From Pseudomonas kielensis (GTDB lineage Bacteria > Pseudomonadota > Gammaproteobacteria > Pseudomonadales > Pseudomonadaceae), in NCBI RefSeq assembly GCF_014236655.1, contig NZ_JACMYG010000037.1, positions 1-44,090 on the forward strand: 44,090 nucleotides of DNA, written 5' to 3'. Below the pieces are notes generated by a model. That model made no database searches. It was not told the DNA's origin and saw nothing but the letters and a program-made list of their open reading frames with translations. Both the position numbers and the translations under genes were made by a program. Positions 17,029 to 26,471 of the stretch are shown here, piece after piece. Each line of letters starts with the position of its first letter. Within the stretch, counting starts at the first letter, position 1.

Positions 17029-17652
17029 ATGAGTTCCAGCCGCCCACCGCTCGCCTCCAATGCCCAGGCCCATCCGCTGATTGACCGAGCCCAGGTTGGC
17101 GCACGTCTGCGGGCGATCCGCAAACACCAGAAGTTGACCCTCAAGCAATTGTCCGAGCGTTCAGGCGTGGCCTTGTCGACCCTGTCGAAAATGGAGTTGG
17201 CCCAAGTCTCGGTGAGCTACGAAAAACTCGCCGCCGCAGCGCGCGCCCTGAGCGTCGACATCGCCCAGTTGTTCAGCCCGGCCAAGGACCGCACGGACCT
17301 GGTGCAACCGACGGTGGTCAGCACGGCCATCGACAGTGCCGCGGGCTACAGCACCGGCAACTACGACTACCACCCGATGGCCGGCGATTTTCCCGGGCGC
17401 AGCATGACGCCGATGTACGCGCGCATCTTTGCCCGGGAGCTGACCCAGTTCGACGACTACATCCGCCACCCCGGGCAAGAGTTTGCCCTGGTGCTCAGCG
17501 GGCGGGTGCGCATTCAGTTTGAAACCGGCGAGTCCATCAGCATCGGCTGCCGCGAAACCGCCTACTTCAACAGTGCGATTGGCCATATCTACCTGGCGCA
17601 AAGCGATGACGGGGCGGATGCCGAAGTGATGGTGGTGATGTCCGAGCGCTGA
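17029..17652 (+). CDS. XRE-family regulator with C-terminal cupin
   Basis: 207 residues: an N-terminal XRE HTH at about 24-80 (VGARLRAIRKHQKLTLKQLSERSGVALSTLSKMELAQVSVSYEKLAAAARAL) and a cupin_2 sensor domain at about 130-205 (DDYIRHPGQEFALVLSGRVRIQFETGESISIGCRETAYFNSAIGHIYL). The HTH-cupin layout is that of PuuR-like regulators of amine and amino-acid catabolism. The cupin has only some of the usual metal-binding His/Glu residues (HPGQE, GH). Divergent from the FAD enzyme-RidA-YkvI operon and the best candidate for its regulator. Confidence 0.85.
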   Translation: MSSSRPPLASNAQAHPLIDRAQVGARLRAIRKHQKLTLKQLSERSGVALSTLSKMELAQVSVSYEKLAAAARALSVDIAQLFSPAKDRTDLVQPTVVSTAIDSAAGYSTGNYDYHPMAGDFPGRSMTPMYARIFARELTQFDDYIRHPGQEFALVLSGRVRIQFETGESISIGCRETAYFNSAIGHIYLAQSDDGADAEVMVVMSER

Positions 17653-17763
17653 GTCTGCCCTCGCGGTTACCGATTTCCCAAGTCCCGGCCTTGAAATGCC
17701 GGCGCCACAGCACTCGCAGCCACCACGGCGTCGGTGTCCTGCGGAGTGCTGATCCTGATCATT

Positions 17764-18483
17764 TCAGAAGCGCTCATCCATCAGGGCTGGCAGGGTAATG
17801 TCCTTGACGTAGCTGGCCGCGGACAGGCTCAGCACCATGCGCACCACCTGCACCACGTCGTGGACCGGAATCAAATGGCCCTCGCCACGCTGCTCGGCCA
17901 ACTCGCGGGGTGTGCTGAGCGGGTCGTCGGTGTTCAGGTAGCCCAGGTTCAGGCAGGTGACCGCCAGGCGTTGCTGACGGTAGCCTTCACGCAGTGCATC
18001 GGCGATTCCGTGCAGGGCAAACTTGGAGGCGCCGAAGGTCACTTCCGGACGGCCGCTTTGCGCCAGGCCGGAGGTCGAGCCGGTGAGGATGATCCGCGGG
18101 TTAGGGCTTTTCAGCAGCTGCGGCAGCAGGCGCTTGATCAGCAGGATGGGCGCGGTGATGTTGCAGCTGACGATGGCTTGCAGGTGCTCGTCGTCATCGG
18201 CAAGGAAGTTGTAGCTCGGATCAAACGCGCGCTCTTCCCAGATGCCCAGGTTGTAGATCAAGGTGTCGAGGCCCTCGGCAGCCACCGCCTGCTCGATGAC
18301 CCGGGCGGCCTCGGCCGGTTCGCCGAGGTTGGCTTCGAGCCAGCGCACCTGCACGCCAGCGAGGGGCTGCAGGTTTTCTGGGCGGCTACGGGAGACCCCG
18401 ATCAGCGTGTCCCCAGGCTCCCCCAGGCCCTCAATCATGGCTTTGCCCAATCCTTTGCTAGCACCGACCACCAGGGTTTTCAT
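17764..18483 (-). CDS. SDR-fold protein with Tyr-to-Phe at the catalytic position
   Basis: 239 residues from the ATG at 18483 (AGGAGA upstream). Rossmann start TLVVGASKGLGKAMIEGL (GxxxGxG) at 3-20, NLGIW where NNAG is usual, and catalytic Ser region ILTGSTSGLAQSG. The Y-x3-K motif reads TFGASKFAL: the Tyr is replaced by Phe (codon TTC), while the Lys is kept. It may be a non-catalytic SDR or one using another acid/base; csgA/YciK-like atypical SDRs exist. It lies between the XRE-cupin gene and acoR with no clear operon partner. Confidence 0.75.
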   Translation of the reverse strand: MKTLVVGASKGLGKAMIEGLGEPGDTLIGVSRSRPENLQPLAGVQVRWLEANLGEPAEAARVIEQAVAAEGLDTLIYNLGIWEERAFDPSYNFLADDDEHLQAIVSCNITAPILLIKRLLPQLLKSPNPRIILTGSTSGLAQSGRPEVTFGASKFALHGIADALREGYRQQRLAVTCLNLGYLNTDDPLSTPRELAEQRGEGHLIPVHDVVQVVRMVLSLSAASYVKDITLPALMDERF

Positions 18484-18636
18484 CGATTGTCTCCTTGACC
18501 CGACTGACAGAATGGAGCGCGGATGCAAACAGAGGAGAGGGATATTGGCAAATGGCCGGGTGTTTCCAGATATGACCAGATGGTGACCTGACCGTGGGAG
18601 ATTGCCCGTCCGTAGCAGCTGTGGTGTAGGTGAGAT

Positions 18637-20529
<1,893 letters not shown>

Positions 20530-20616
20530 TGAGGCCTCCGGTTCCAGCTTCTTGTCGTTGTGCGGCCATTAAGCGCCGATCGATGCCCGCAGACAAGCGC
20601 CAGGGGGCGCACGGCC

Positions 20617-20681
20617 GACCGTGAGACGCGACGTCTCACGGTCTCGGCGCCGGCCCGTGCAACCTGACATCCGACGTCTCA
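20617..20681. promoter_or_regulatory. Probable AcoR upstream activating sites
   Basis: Site 1 at 20617-20643 is a perfect dyad with 12-bp arms (core arms GTGAGACG and CGTCTCAC around CGA). Site 2 at 20665-20681 keeps the right half CGACGTCTCA with a degenerate left half (TGACATC). Centres are about 43 bp apart, four helical turns, and both lie about 85-140 bp upstream of the -24/-12 promoter, the usual distance for a sigma-54 enhancer-binding protein. Confidence 0.7.
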
Positions 20682-20758
20682 ACCGGGCCGGGTCCGACGC
20701 TGCGAATCGAATGGCGCAACGGCTCTGCAACGGGCTTTTGCGGCGGTTATTGGAGAAC

Positions 20759-20773
20759 TGGCACCGGCCTTGC
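20759..20773 (+). promoter_or_regulatory. Sigma-54 (-24/-12) promoter for the aco operon
   Basis: TGGCAC, five bases, TTGC matches the sigma-54 consensus exactly at the GG and GC dinucleotides. Transcription would start near 20785, about 30 nt before the 16-codon ORF at 20816. Agrees with the AcoR gene type. Confidence 0.8.
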
Positions 20774-20815
20774 TCTAGCCCTGGCAAGCCTGACAACAAT
20801 AATTCGAGGTGCCTT

Positions 20816-20866
20816 ATGTCCTGCCATTGCGGCTTGCCGCCTGAGCTGTCCCGGAGCGCTCCATGA
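20816..20866 (+). CDS. 16-residue leader ORF coupled to acoX
   Basis: ATG at 20816 preceded by GAGG at 7 nt; encodes MSCHCGLPPELSRSAP and ends in TGA overlapping the acoX ATG (ATGA). It would be the first ORF on the sigma-54 transcript. The overlap suggests translational coupling with acoX, although acoX also has its own GGAG. CxC motif (CHC) is notable in such a short peptide. Conservation is unknown, so coding status is uncertain. Confidence 0.4.
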   Translation: MSCHCGLPPELSRSAP

Positions 20867-21939
20867 GCCGCCCGCCGCTGACCGTGGGGATCATCGCCAA
20901 CCCGGCGTCCGGTCGCGACGTGCGCCGCTTGACGGCCAACGCCGGGCTGTTTTCCAGCACCGACAAGGTGTCGGTGATCCAGCGTCTGCTCGCCGCCTTT
21001 GGGGCCACGGGCGTTGAGCGGGTGCTGCTGCCCACTGACATGATCGGCATCGCCGCCGCCGTCCAGAAGAACAGCCACAGCCGTCAAGCGCGTGAGAGCC
21101 ACTGGCCGGCCCTGGAATTTCTCGACATCACCTTGCGCCAGAGCGTCGCCGACACCCGCCAGGCCGCGCGCCTGATGGCCGAGCGCGGCGTGAGCCTGAT
21201 CGCCGTGCTCGGTGGCGACGGCACCCACAAGGCGGTCGCCGGCGAGATCGGCGACATCCCGATGCTGACCCTGTCCACCGGCACCAACAACGCTTTCCCG
21301 GAACTGCGCGAAGCCACCAGCGCCGGCCTGGCCGGTGGCTTGTACGCCAGCGGACGGATTCCCGCGGCCATCGCCCTGCGCCGCAACAAGCGGCTGGTGG
21401 TGCGCGAGCCGAGCCGTGGCCTGTGCGAGATCGCCCTGGTGGATGTCGCGGTGTCCTCGTTGCCCTTCGTCGGTGCCCGGGCCATCAGCCGTGCCGCGGA
21501 CCTGGCGCAAGTCTTCGTGACGTTCGCCGAGCCGCAATCGATCGGCCTGTCGGCCCTCTGCGGGCTGTGGTTGCCAGTGTCGCGGCAGGCGCCGGGCGGG
21601 GCCTGGATGCGCCTGGATGGCCAATCCCCCGAGGCCCTGCTGGTGCCGCTGGCGCCCGGGCTGCTGCAAGGTTGCGGCGTGCTGGCGGCCGGCAGTCTGG
21701 AACCCGGCGTCGCCCATGGCCTGGCGCTGACCAGCGGGACCCTGGCCCTGGACGGCGAGCGCGAGATCGAATTCAACGTCCACGACCGACCCACCGTCAC
21801 CCTCGATGCCGGCGGCCCGCTGAGCATCGATGTGCAGGCGGCCCTGGCCTATGTCGCGCAAGAGCGCCTGCTGGCCATCGGTCGCGATCATCCGCAACAC
21901 CCCGTGAACCTTCAGTCCCAAGACACTCCTGGAGAATAA
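20863..21939 (+). CDS. acoX: AcoX, NAD-kinase-like protein of acetoin operon
   Basis: 358 residues of the ATP-NAD kinase-like AcoX family. Conserved LTVGIIANPASGRDVRRL at the N-terminus, the nucleotide-binding GGDGT motif in LIAVLGGDGTHKAVAGE at about 113-120 and LSTGTNNAFPE following it. Found as the first gene of acetoin dehydrogenase operons in Pseudomonas and relatives; its exact contribution to acetoin breakdown is not established. It lies 2 bp upstream of acoA. Confidence 0.9.
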   Translation: MSRPPLTVGIIANPASGRDVRRLTANAGLFSSTDKVSVIQRLLAAFGATGVERVLLPTDMIGIAAAVQKNSHSRQARESHWPALEFLDITLRQSVADTRQAARLMAERGVSLIAVLGGDGTHKAVAGEIGDIPMLTLSTGTNNAFPELREATSAGLAGGLYASGRIPAAIALRRNKRLVVREPSRGLCEIALVDVAVSSLPFVGARAISRAADLAQVFVTFAEPQSIGLSALCGLWLPVSRQAPGGAWMRLDGQSPEALLVPLAPGLLQGCGVLAAGSLEPGVAHGLALTSGTLALDGEREIEFNVHDRPTVTLDAGGPLSIDVQAALAYVAQERLLAIGRDHPQHPVNLQSQDTPGE

Positions 21940-21941
21940 AA

Positions 21942-22919
21942 ATGTCGACACCGCTGACTGCTGAAAAATTGCTGCATGCCTACCAGGTGATGCGCACCAT
22001 CCGCGCCTTTGAAGAGCGCCTGCACGTGGAATTCGCCACTGGCGAGATTCCCGGTTTTGTCCACCTTTACGCCGGCGAGGAAGCGTCGGCCGCCGGGGTC
22101 ATGGCCCATCTGGGCGATGACGATTGCATTGCCTCCAACCACCGTGGCCACGGCCACTGCATCGCCAAGGGCGTAGATGTGTACGGGATGATGGCCGAGA
22201 TCTACGGCAAGAAAACCGGGGTCTGCCAGGGCAAGGGCGGCTCCATGCACATCGCCGACTTCGAGAAGGGCATGCTCGGGGCCAACGGTATTGTCGGGGC
22301 AGGCGCACCGCTGGTGGTCGGCGCGGCCCTGGCCGCCAGGCTCAAGGGCACCGACAGCGTTGCGGTGGTGTTCTTCGGCGACGGCGGCTCCAACGAAGGG
22401 GCGGTGTTCGAAGCAATGAACATGGCTTCGGTGTGGAACCTGCCGTGCCTGTTCATTGCCGAGAACAACGGCTACGCCGAGGCCACGGCCTCCAACTGGT
22501 CGGTGGCCTGCGACCACATCGCCGACCGCGCCGCCGGTTTCGGCATGCCCGGGGTCACGGTGGATGGCTTTGACTTTTTTGCCGTCCACGAAGCCGCCGG
22601 TGCCGCCGTAGAGCGGGCCCGGGCCGGGGAGGGGCCGTCGCTGATCGAGGTCAAGCTGACCCGCTACTACGGTCACTTCGAAGGCGATGCCCAGACCTAT
22701 CGGGCCCCGGACGAGGTCAAGCATTTCCGTGAGCACAACGACTGCCTGATGCAGTTTCGCGAGCGCACCACCCGCGCCGGTCTGCTGGAGGCCAGCCAAA
22801 TGGACCGTATCGACCAGGAGGTCGAGTCGTTGATCGAGAACGCCGTGCGCAAGGCCAAGTCCGACCCCAAGCCGAGCGCGGCCGACCTGCTCACCGACGT
22901 CTACGTCTCCTATCCCTGA
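21942..22919 (+). CDS. acoA: Acetoin dehydrogenase E1 component, alpha subunit
   Basis: 325 residues, thiamine-diphosphate E1 alpha of the 2-oxo acid dehydrogenase type. TPP/Mg motif GDGGSNEG at 146-153 continuing to the IAENNGYAEAT Asn pair, plus FEERLHVEFATGEIPGFVHLYAGEEA and the active-site loop histidines in SNHRGHGHCIAKG. GGAG lies 9 nt before the ATG at 21942. With AcoB it cleaves acetoin, releasing acetaldehyde and passing the acetyl group to AcoC. Confidence 0.93.
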   Translation: MSTPLTAEKLLHAYQVMRTIRAFEERLHVEFATGEIPGFVHLYAGEEASAAGVMAHLGDDDCIASNHRGHGHCIAKGVDVYGMMAEIYGKKTGVCQGKGGSMHIADFEKGMLGANGIVGAGAPLVVGAALAARLKGTDSVAVVFFGDGGSNEGAVFEAMNMASVWNLPCLFIAENNGYAEATASNWSVACDHIADRAAGFGMPGVTVDGFDFFAVHEAAGAAVERARAGEGPSLIEVKLTRYYGHFEGDAQTYRAPDEVKHFREHNDCLMQFRERTTRAGLLEASQMDRIDQEVESLIENAVRKAKSDPKPSAADLLTDVYVSYP

Positions 22920-22952
22920 ACGCCCCCTATAACAAGAATCGAGACCTTCATC

Positions 22953-23972
22953 ATGGCGAGAAAAATCAGTTATCAGCAGGCAATCAACGAAGCCCTGGCC
23001 CAGGAAATGCGCCGCGATCCCAGCGTGTTCATCATGGGTGAAGACGTCGCCGGCGGTGCCGGCGCCCCCGGTGAAAACGATGCCTGGGGCGGCGTGCTGG
23101 GTGTGACCAAGGGCCTCTATCACCAGTTTCCCGGGCGGGTGCTCGACACCCCGTTGTCGGAGTTGGGGTACGTCGGCGCGGCGGTGGGGGCGGCGACCTG
23201 TGGCGTGCGCCCGGTGTGCGAATTGATGTTCGTCGACTTCGCCGGTTGCTGCCTGGACCAGATCCTCAACCAGGCCGCCAAGTTTCGCTACATGTTCGGT
23301 GGCAAGGCCGCCACGCCGCTGGTGATTCGCACCATGGTCGGCGCCGGGCTGCGCGCCGCTGCCCAGCACTCGCAAATGCTCACCTCCCTGTGGACCCACA
23401 TCCCGGGCCTGAAAGTGGTCTGCCCCTCGTCCCCCTACGACGCCAAGGGCTTGCTGATCCAGGCGATCCGCGACAACGACCCGGTGATTTTCTGCGAGCA
23501 CAAATTGCTCTACAGCATGCAGGGCGACGTGCCGGAAGAGCTCTACACCATCGCGTTTGGCGAGGCCAACTTTCTGCGCGAGGGCAAGGACGTGACCCTG
23601 GTGTCCTACGGACGCACCGTCAACACCGCGATGGACGCGGCCCGCAGCCTGGCTGGGCGGGGTATCGACTGCGAGGTGATCGACCTGCGCACCACCAGCC
23701 CGCTGGACGAAGACAGCATCCTTGAAAGCGTTGAGAAGACCGGGCGCCTGGTAGTGATCGACGAAGCCAACCCGCGCTGCTCGATGGCCACCGATATCTC
23801 GGCGCTGGTGGCGCAGAAGGCCTTTGGCGCACTCAAGGCACCGATTGAAATGGTCACCGCGCCGCACACCCCGGTGCCGTTCTCCGATGCCCTGGAAGAC
23901 CTCTACATCCCTGACGCGGCGAAGATCGAAAACGCCGTGCTCAAGCTGATCGAGTGGAGCAAGCGTTCATGA
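22953..23972 (+). CDS. acoB: Acetoin dehydrogenase E1 component, beta subunit
   Basis: 339 residues of the transketolase-like E1 beta family: ISYQQAINEALAQEMRRDPSVFIMGEDVAGGAGAPG, LDTPLSELGYVGAAVGAA, FVDFAGCCLDQILNQAAKFRYMFGG, and the C-terminal transketolase domain (VTLVSYGRTVNTAMDAA, IDLRTTSPLDEDSILESVEKTGRLVVIDE). Follows acoA after 33 bp and overlaps acoC by ATGA. Confidence 0.93.
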   Translation: MARKISYQQAINEALAQEMRRDPSVFIMGEDVAGGAGAPGENDAWGGVLGVTKGLYHQFPGRVLDTPLSELGYVGAAVGAATCGVRPVCELMFVDFAGCCLDQILNQAAKFRYMFGGKAATPLVIRTMVGAGLRAAAQHSQMLTSLWTHIPGLKVVCPSSPYDAKGLLIQAIRDNDPVIFCEHKLLYSMQGDVPEELYTIAFGEANFLREGKDVTLVSYGRTVNTAMDAARSLAGRGIDCEVIDLRTTSPLDEDSILESVEKTGRLVVIDEANPRCSMATDISALVAQKAFGALKAPIEMVTAPHTPVPFSDALEDLYIPDAAKIENAVLKLIEWSKRS

Positions 23973-25081
23973 GCCAGATCCATACCCTGACCATGCCCAA
24001 GTGGGGCCTGTCGATGACCGAAGGCCGGGTGGATGCCTGGCTCAAGGAGCCGGGGCAAGTCATCAACAAGGGCGACGAAGTGCTGGACGTGGAGACTGAC
24101 AAGATCTCCAGCAGCGTCGAAGCGCCGTTCTGCGGCGTGCTGCGCCGCCAGATCGCCCGGCAGGACGAAACCCTGGCCGTCGGGGCCTTGCTCGGCATCG
24201 TGGTCGAGGGCGACGCCAGCGAAGCTGAGATCGACGCTGTGGTCGAGCAGTTCCAGGCGGCGTTCGTGCCAGGTGCCGGCGCCGAGGAAGACCTGGGGCC
24301 TAAACCGCAGAAGGTCGAGCTCGATGGCCGGGTGATCCGCTACTTCGAGCGCGGCGCAGGCGGCATCCCGCTGGTGCTGGTACACGGCTTTGGCGGCGAC
24401 CTGAACAACTGGCTGTTCAACCACCCGGTCCTGGCGGCGGAGCGCCGGGTGATCGCCCTGGACCTGCCCGGCCATGGCGAGTCGAGCAAGCCACTGCAAC
24501 GTGGTGATCTGGATGAGTTGAGCGGCGTGCTGCTGGCCCTGCTGGATCACCTGGATATTGCCCAGGCGCACCTGGCGGGGCATTCCATGGGCGGCGCGGT
24601 GTCCTTGAATACGGCGCGCCTGGCGCCCCAGCGAGTGCGTTCCCTGAGCCTGATCGGCAGCGCCGGCCTGGGCCCGGAGATCAACGGCGACTACCTGCAG
24701 GGCTTCATCGACGCGGGCAACCGCAATGCCCTCAAGGCGCCGCTGGTGCAGCTGTTCTCCAACGCCGAGCTGGTCAACCGGCAGATGCTCGAAGACATGC
24801 TCAAGTACAAGCGCCTGGAAGGGGTCGACGATGCCCTGCGGCAACTGGCGGCGACGCTGTTTCCCGCGGGCCGGCAGCAGGTCGACCTGCGCGCCGTGGT
24901 GCAGGACGCCCGGCACCCGGTGCTGGTGATCTGGGGCAGCGACGACGCGATCATCCCGGCGGCCCATAGCCAAGGTCTCGCAGCCCAGGTCGAGATCCTG
25001 CCGGGCCAGGCGCACATGGTGCAGATGGAGGCGGCGGAGCAGGTCAACCGCCTGCTCCTGGACTTCGTGCAGAGCCACTGA
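23969..25081 (+). CDS. acoC: Acetoin dehydrogenase E2, lipoyl domain fused to alpha/beta hydrolase fold
   Basis: 370 residues from ATG 23969, overlapping the acoB stop. Residues 1-80 are a lipoyl domain with lipoyl-lysine K45 in VETDKISSSVEAP. After a linker an alpha/beta-hydrolase domain follows (about 105-370): oxyanion region HGFGGDLNNW, nucleophile elbow GHSMGG, acid in WGSDDAI and His in GQAHMVQME. This short AcoC form, without a classic peripheral-subunit-binding domain or chloramphenicol-acetyltransferase-like core, is typical of Pseudomonas and Cupriavidus aco operons. It transfers the acetyl group to CoA. No lipoamide dehydrogenase follows, so E3 must come from elsewhere. Confidence 0.92.
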   Translation: MSQIHTLTMPKWGLSMTEGRVDAWLKEPGQVINKGDEVLDVETDKISSSVEAPFCGVLRRQIARQDETLAVGALLGIVVEGDASEAEIDAVVEQFQAAFVPGAGAEEDLGPKPQKVELDGRVIRYFERGAGGIPLVLVHGFGGDLNNWLFNHPVLAAERRVIALDLPGHGESSKPLQRGDLDELSGVLLALLDHLDIAQAHLAGHSMGGAVSLNTARLAPQRVRSLSLIGSAGLGPEINGDYLQGFIDAGNRNALKAPLVQLFSNAELVNRQMLEDMLKYKRLEGVDDALRQLAATLFPAGRQQVDLRAVVQDARHPVLVIWGSDDAIIPAAHSQGLAAQVEILPGQAHMVQMEAAEQVNRLLLDFVQSH

Positions 25082-25089
25082 ACGCGCTC

Positions 25090-25125
25090 CCGGTGACCGG
25101 CGACGGTCACCGGCGGCCTTTGTTT
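25090..25125 (+). terminator. Intercistronic hairpin between acoC and bdh
   Basis: A perfect 9-bp stem (CCGGTGACC at 25090-25098, GGTCACCGG at 25105-25113) with a 6-nt loop, followed by a short T-rich run (tttgtttt). It lies 9 nt after the acoC stop and 29 nt before the bdh start, so it probably acts as a partial terminator or mRNA stabiliser that sets the bdh expression level. Confidence 0.55.
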
Positions 25126-25141
25126 TCAAGGAGATTTCAAC

Positions 25142-26236
25142 ATGAGCCTGATCAATACCCCGCCCCGCAGCATGCGCGCCGCCGTCTGGCATGGCCGCCA
25201 CGATATCCGGGTCGAAGACGTACCGCTGCCCGTGGCACCCCCCGCCGGTTGGGTGCAGATCCGTGTCCAGTGGTGCGGTATCTGTGGTTCCGACCTGCAT
25301 GAGTATGTGGCCGGGCCGGTGTTCATTCCGGTGGACGCACCGCACCCGCTGACCGGGATCAAGGGCCAGTGCATCCTCGGTCACGAGTTCTGTGGCGAGA
25401 TCGTCGAAATCGGCGCCGGGGTCCAGGGCTTCAGCGTCGGCGAGCCAGTGGCCGCCGACGCCTGCCAGCACTGCGGCACCTGTTATTACTGCACCCACGG
25501 GCTGTACAACATCTGCGAGAACCTGGCCTTCACCGGCCTGATGAACAACGGTGCCTTTGCCGAGCTGGTCAACGTGCCGGCCAATCTGCTGTACAAACTG
25601 CCGGCCAATTTTCCCGCCGAAGCCGGGGCGCTGATCGAGCCCCTGGCGGTGGGCATGCACGCGGTGAAAAAGGCCGGCAGCCTGCTGGGGCAGAACGTGG
25701 TGGTGGTCGGTGCCGGGACCATTGGCTTGTGCACCATCATGTGCGCCAAGGCCGCCGGCGCGGCACAGGTGATCGCCCTGGAAATGTCCGGCGCACGCAA
25801 GGCCAAGGCGCTGGAGGTGGGCGCCAGTCATGTGCTGGACCCCAAGGAGTGTGATGCCCTGGCCGAGGTCCGGCGCCTGACCGGGGGCTTGGGGGCCGAT
25901 GTCAGCTTTGAATGCATCGGCAACAAGCACACGGCCAAGCTGGCCATCGACCTGATCCGCAAGGCGGGCAAGTGTGTGTTGGTGGGCATCTTCGAGGAGC
26001 CCAGCGAGTTCAACTTTTTCGAGCTGGTGGCCACCGAGAAGCAGGTGCTTGGCGCGCTGGCCTACAACGGTGAATTCGCCGACGTGATCGCCTTCATCGC
26101 CGACGGCCGCCTGGACATCACGCCGCTGGTGACCGGGCGCATCCAGCTGGAGCAGATCGTCGGCCAGGGCTTCGAGGAACTGGTCAATAACAAGGAGCAC
26201 AACGTCAAGATCATCGTGTCACCCAGCCGTATCTGA
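25142..26236 (+). CDS. bdhA: 2,3-butanediol dehydrogenase, zinc-dependent MDR family
   Basis: 364 residues of the medium-chain alcohol dehydrogenase superfamily. Catalytic zinc ligands C45 (WCGICGSDLHEY) and H81/E82 (GHEFCGE), structural-zinc cysteines in DACQHCGTCYYCTHGLYNIC, and the NAD-binding Rossmann VVVGAGTIGL. AAGGAG lies 8 nt upstream of the ATG. Its place at the end of the aco operon and resemblance to 2,3-butanediol dehydrogenases indicate oxidation of butanediol to acetoin, the substrate of AcoABC. Confidence 0.88.
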   Translation: MSLINTPPRSMRAAVWHGRHDIRVEDVPLPVAPPAGWVQIRVQWCGICGSDLHEYVAGPVFIPVDAPHPLTGIKGQCILGHEFCGEIVEIGAGVQGFSVGEPVAADACQHCGTCYYCTHGLYNICENLAFTGLMNNGAFAELVNVPANLLYKLPANFPAEAGALIEPLAVGMHAVKKAGSLLGQNVVVVGAGTIGLCTIMCAKAAGAAQVIALEMSGARKAKALEVGASHVLDPKECDALAEVRRLTGGLGADVSFECIGNKHTAKLAIDLIRKAGKCVLVGIFEEPSEFNFFELVATEKQVLGALAYNGEFADVIAFIADGRLDITPLVTGRIQLEQIVGQGFEELVNNKEHNVKIIVSPSRI

Positions 26237-26432
26237 AGCTACCTGCTTCGAGCGGTGGGCCAGGCTGATTCCGCCGGGGATTGCCGCAGGCCTGCCGGCT
26301 ACCGTTATCAGCACCCTGGCCTGGCTCGGCGCGATAGTGGGTGTTCTGGGGGGTGTTGGTGGGGCTGGGCGATGCATGGCTTGATCCATGCCCGGGGACG
26401 GGTGAAGCGCGGGTGAGGGTTGATGCGCCGCT

Positions 26433-26460
26433 GTGGGAGCTGCCGTTGGGCGGCTCCCAC
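26433..26460. terminator. Hairpin after the aco-bdh operon
   Basis: GTGGGAGC (26433-26440) and GCTCCCAC (26453-26460) around a 12-nt loop, in the 235-bp gap between convergent bdh and the glycine-zipper gene. The arm sequence is REP-like. It could end both transcripts; no long T run follows on the plus strand. The rest of the gap (26237-26432) shows nothing recognisable. Confidence 0.5.
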
Positions 26461-26471
26461 AAGGCTGACAA

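Noticed and set aside
21912..26200. Long minus-strand ORFs (651 and 765 codons) under acoA-acoC-bdh
   Set aside because: They are high-GC antisense shadows, rich in His/Gln/Gly/Asp, over genes with clear catalytic motifs.
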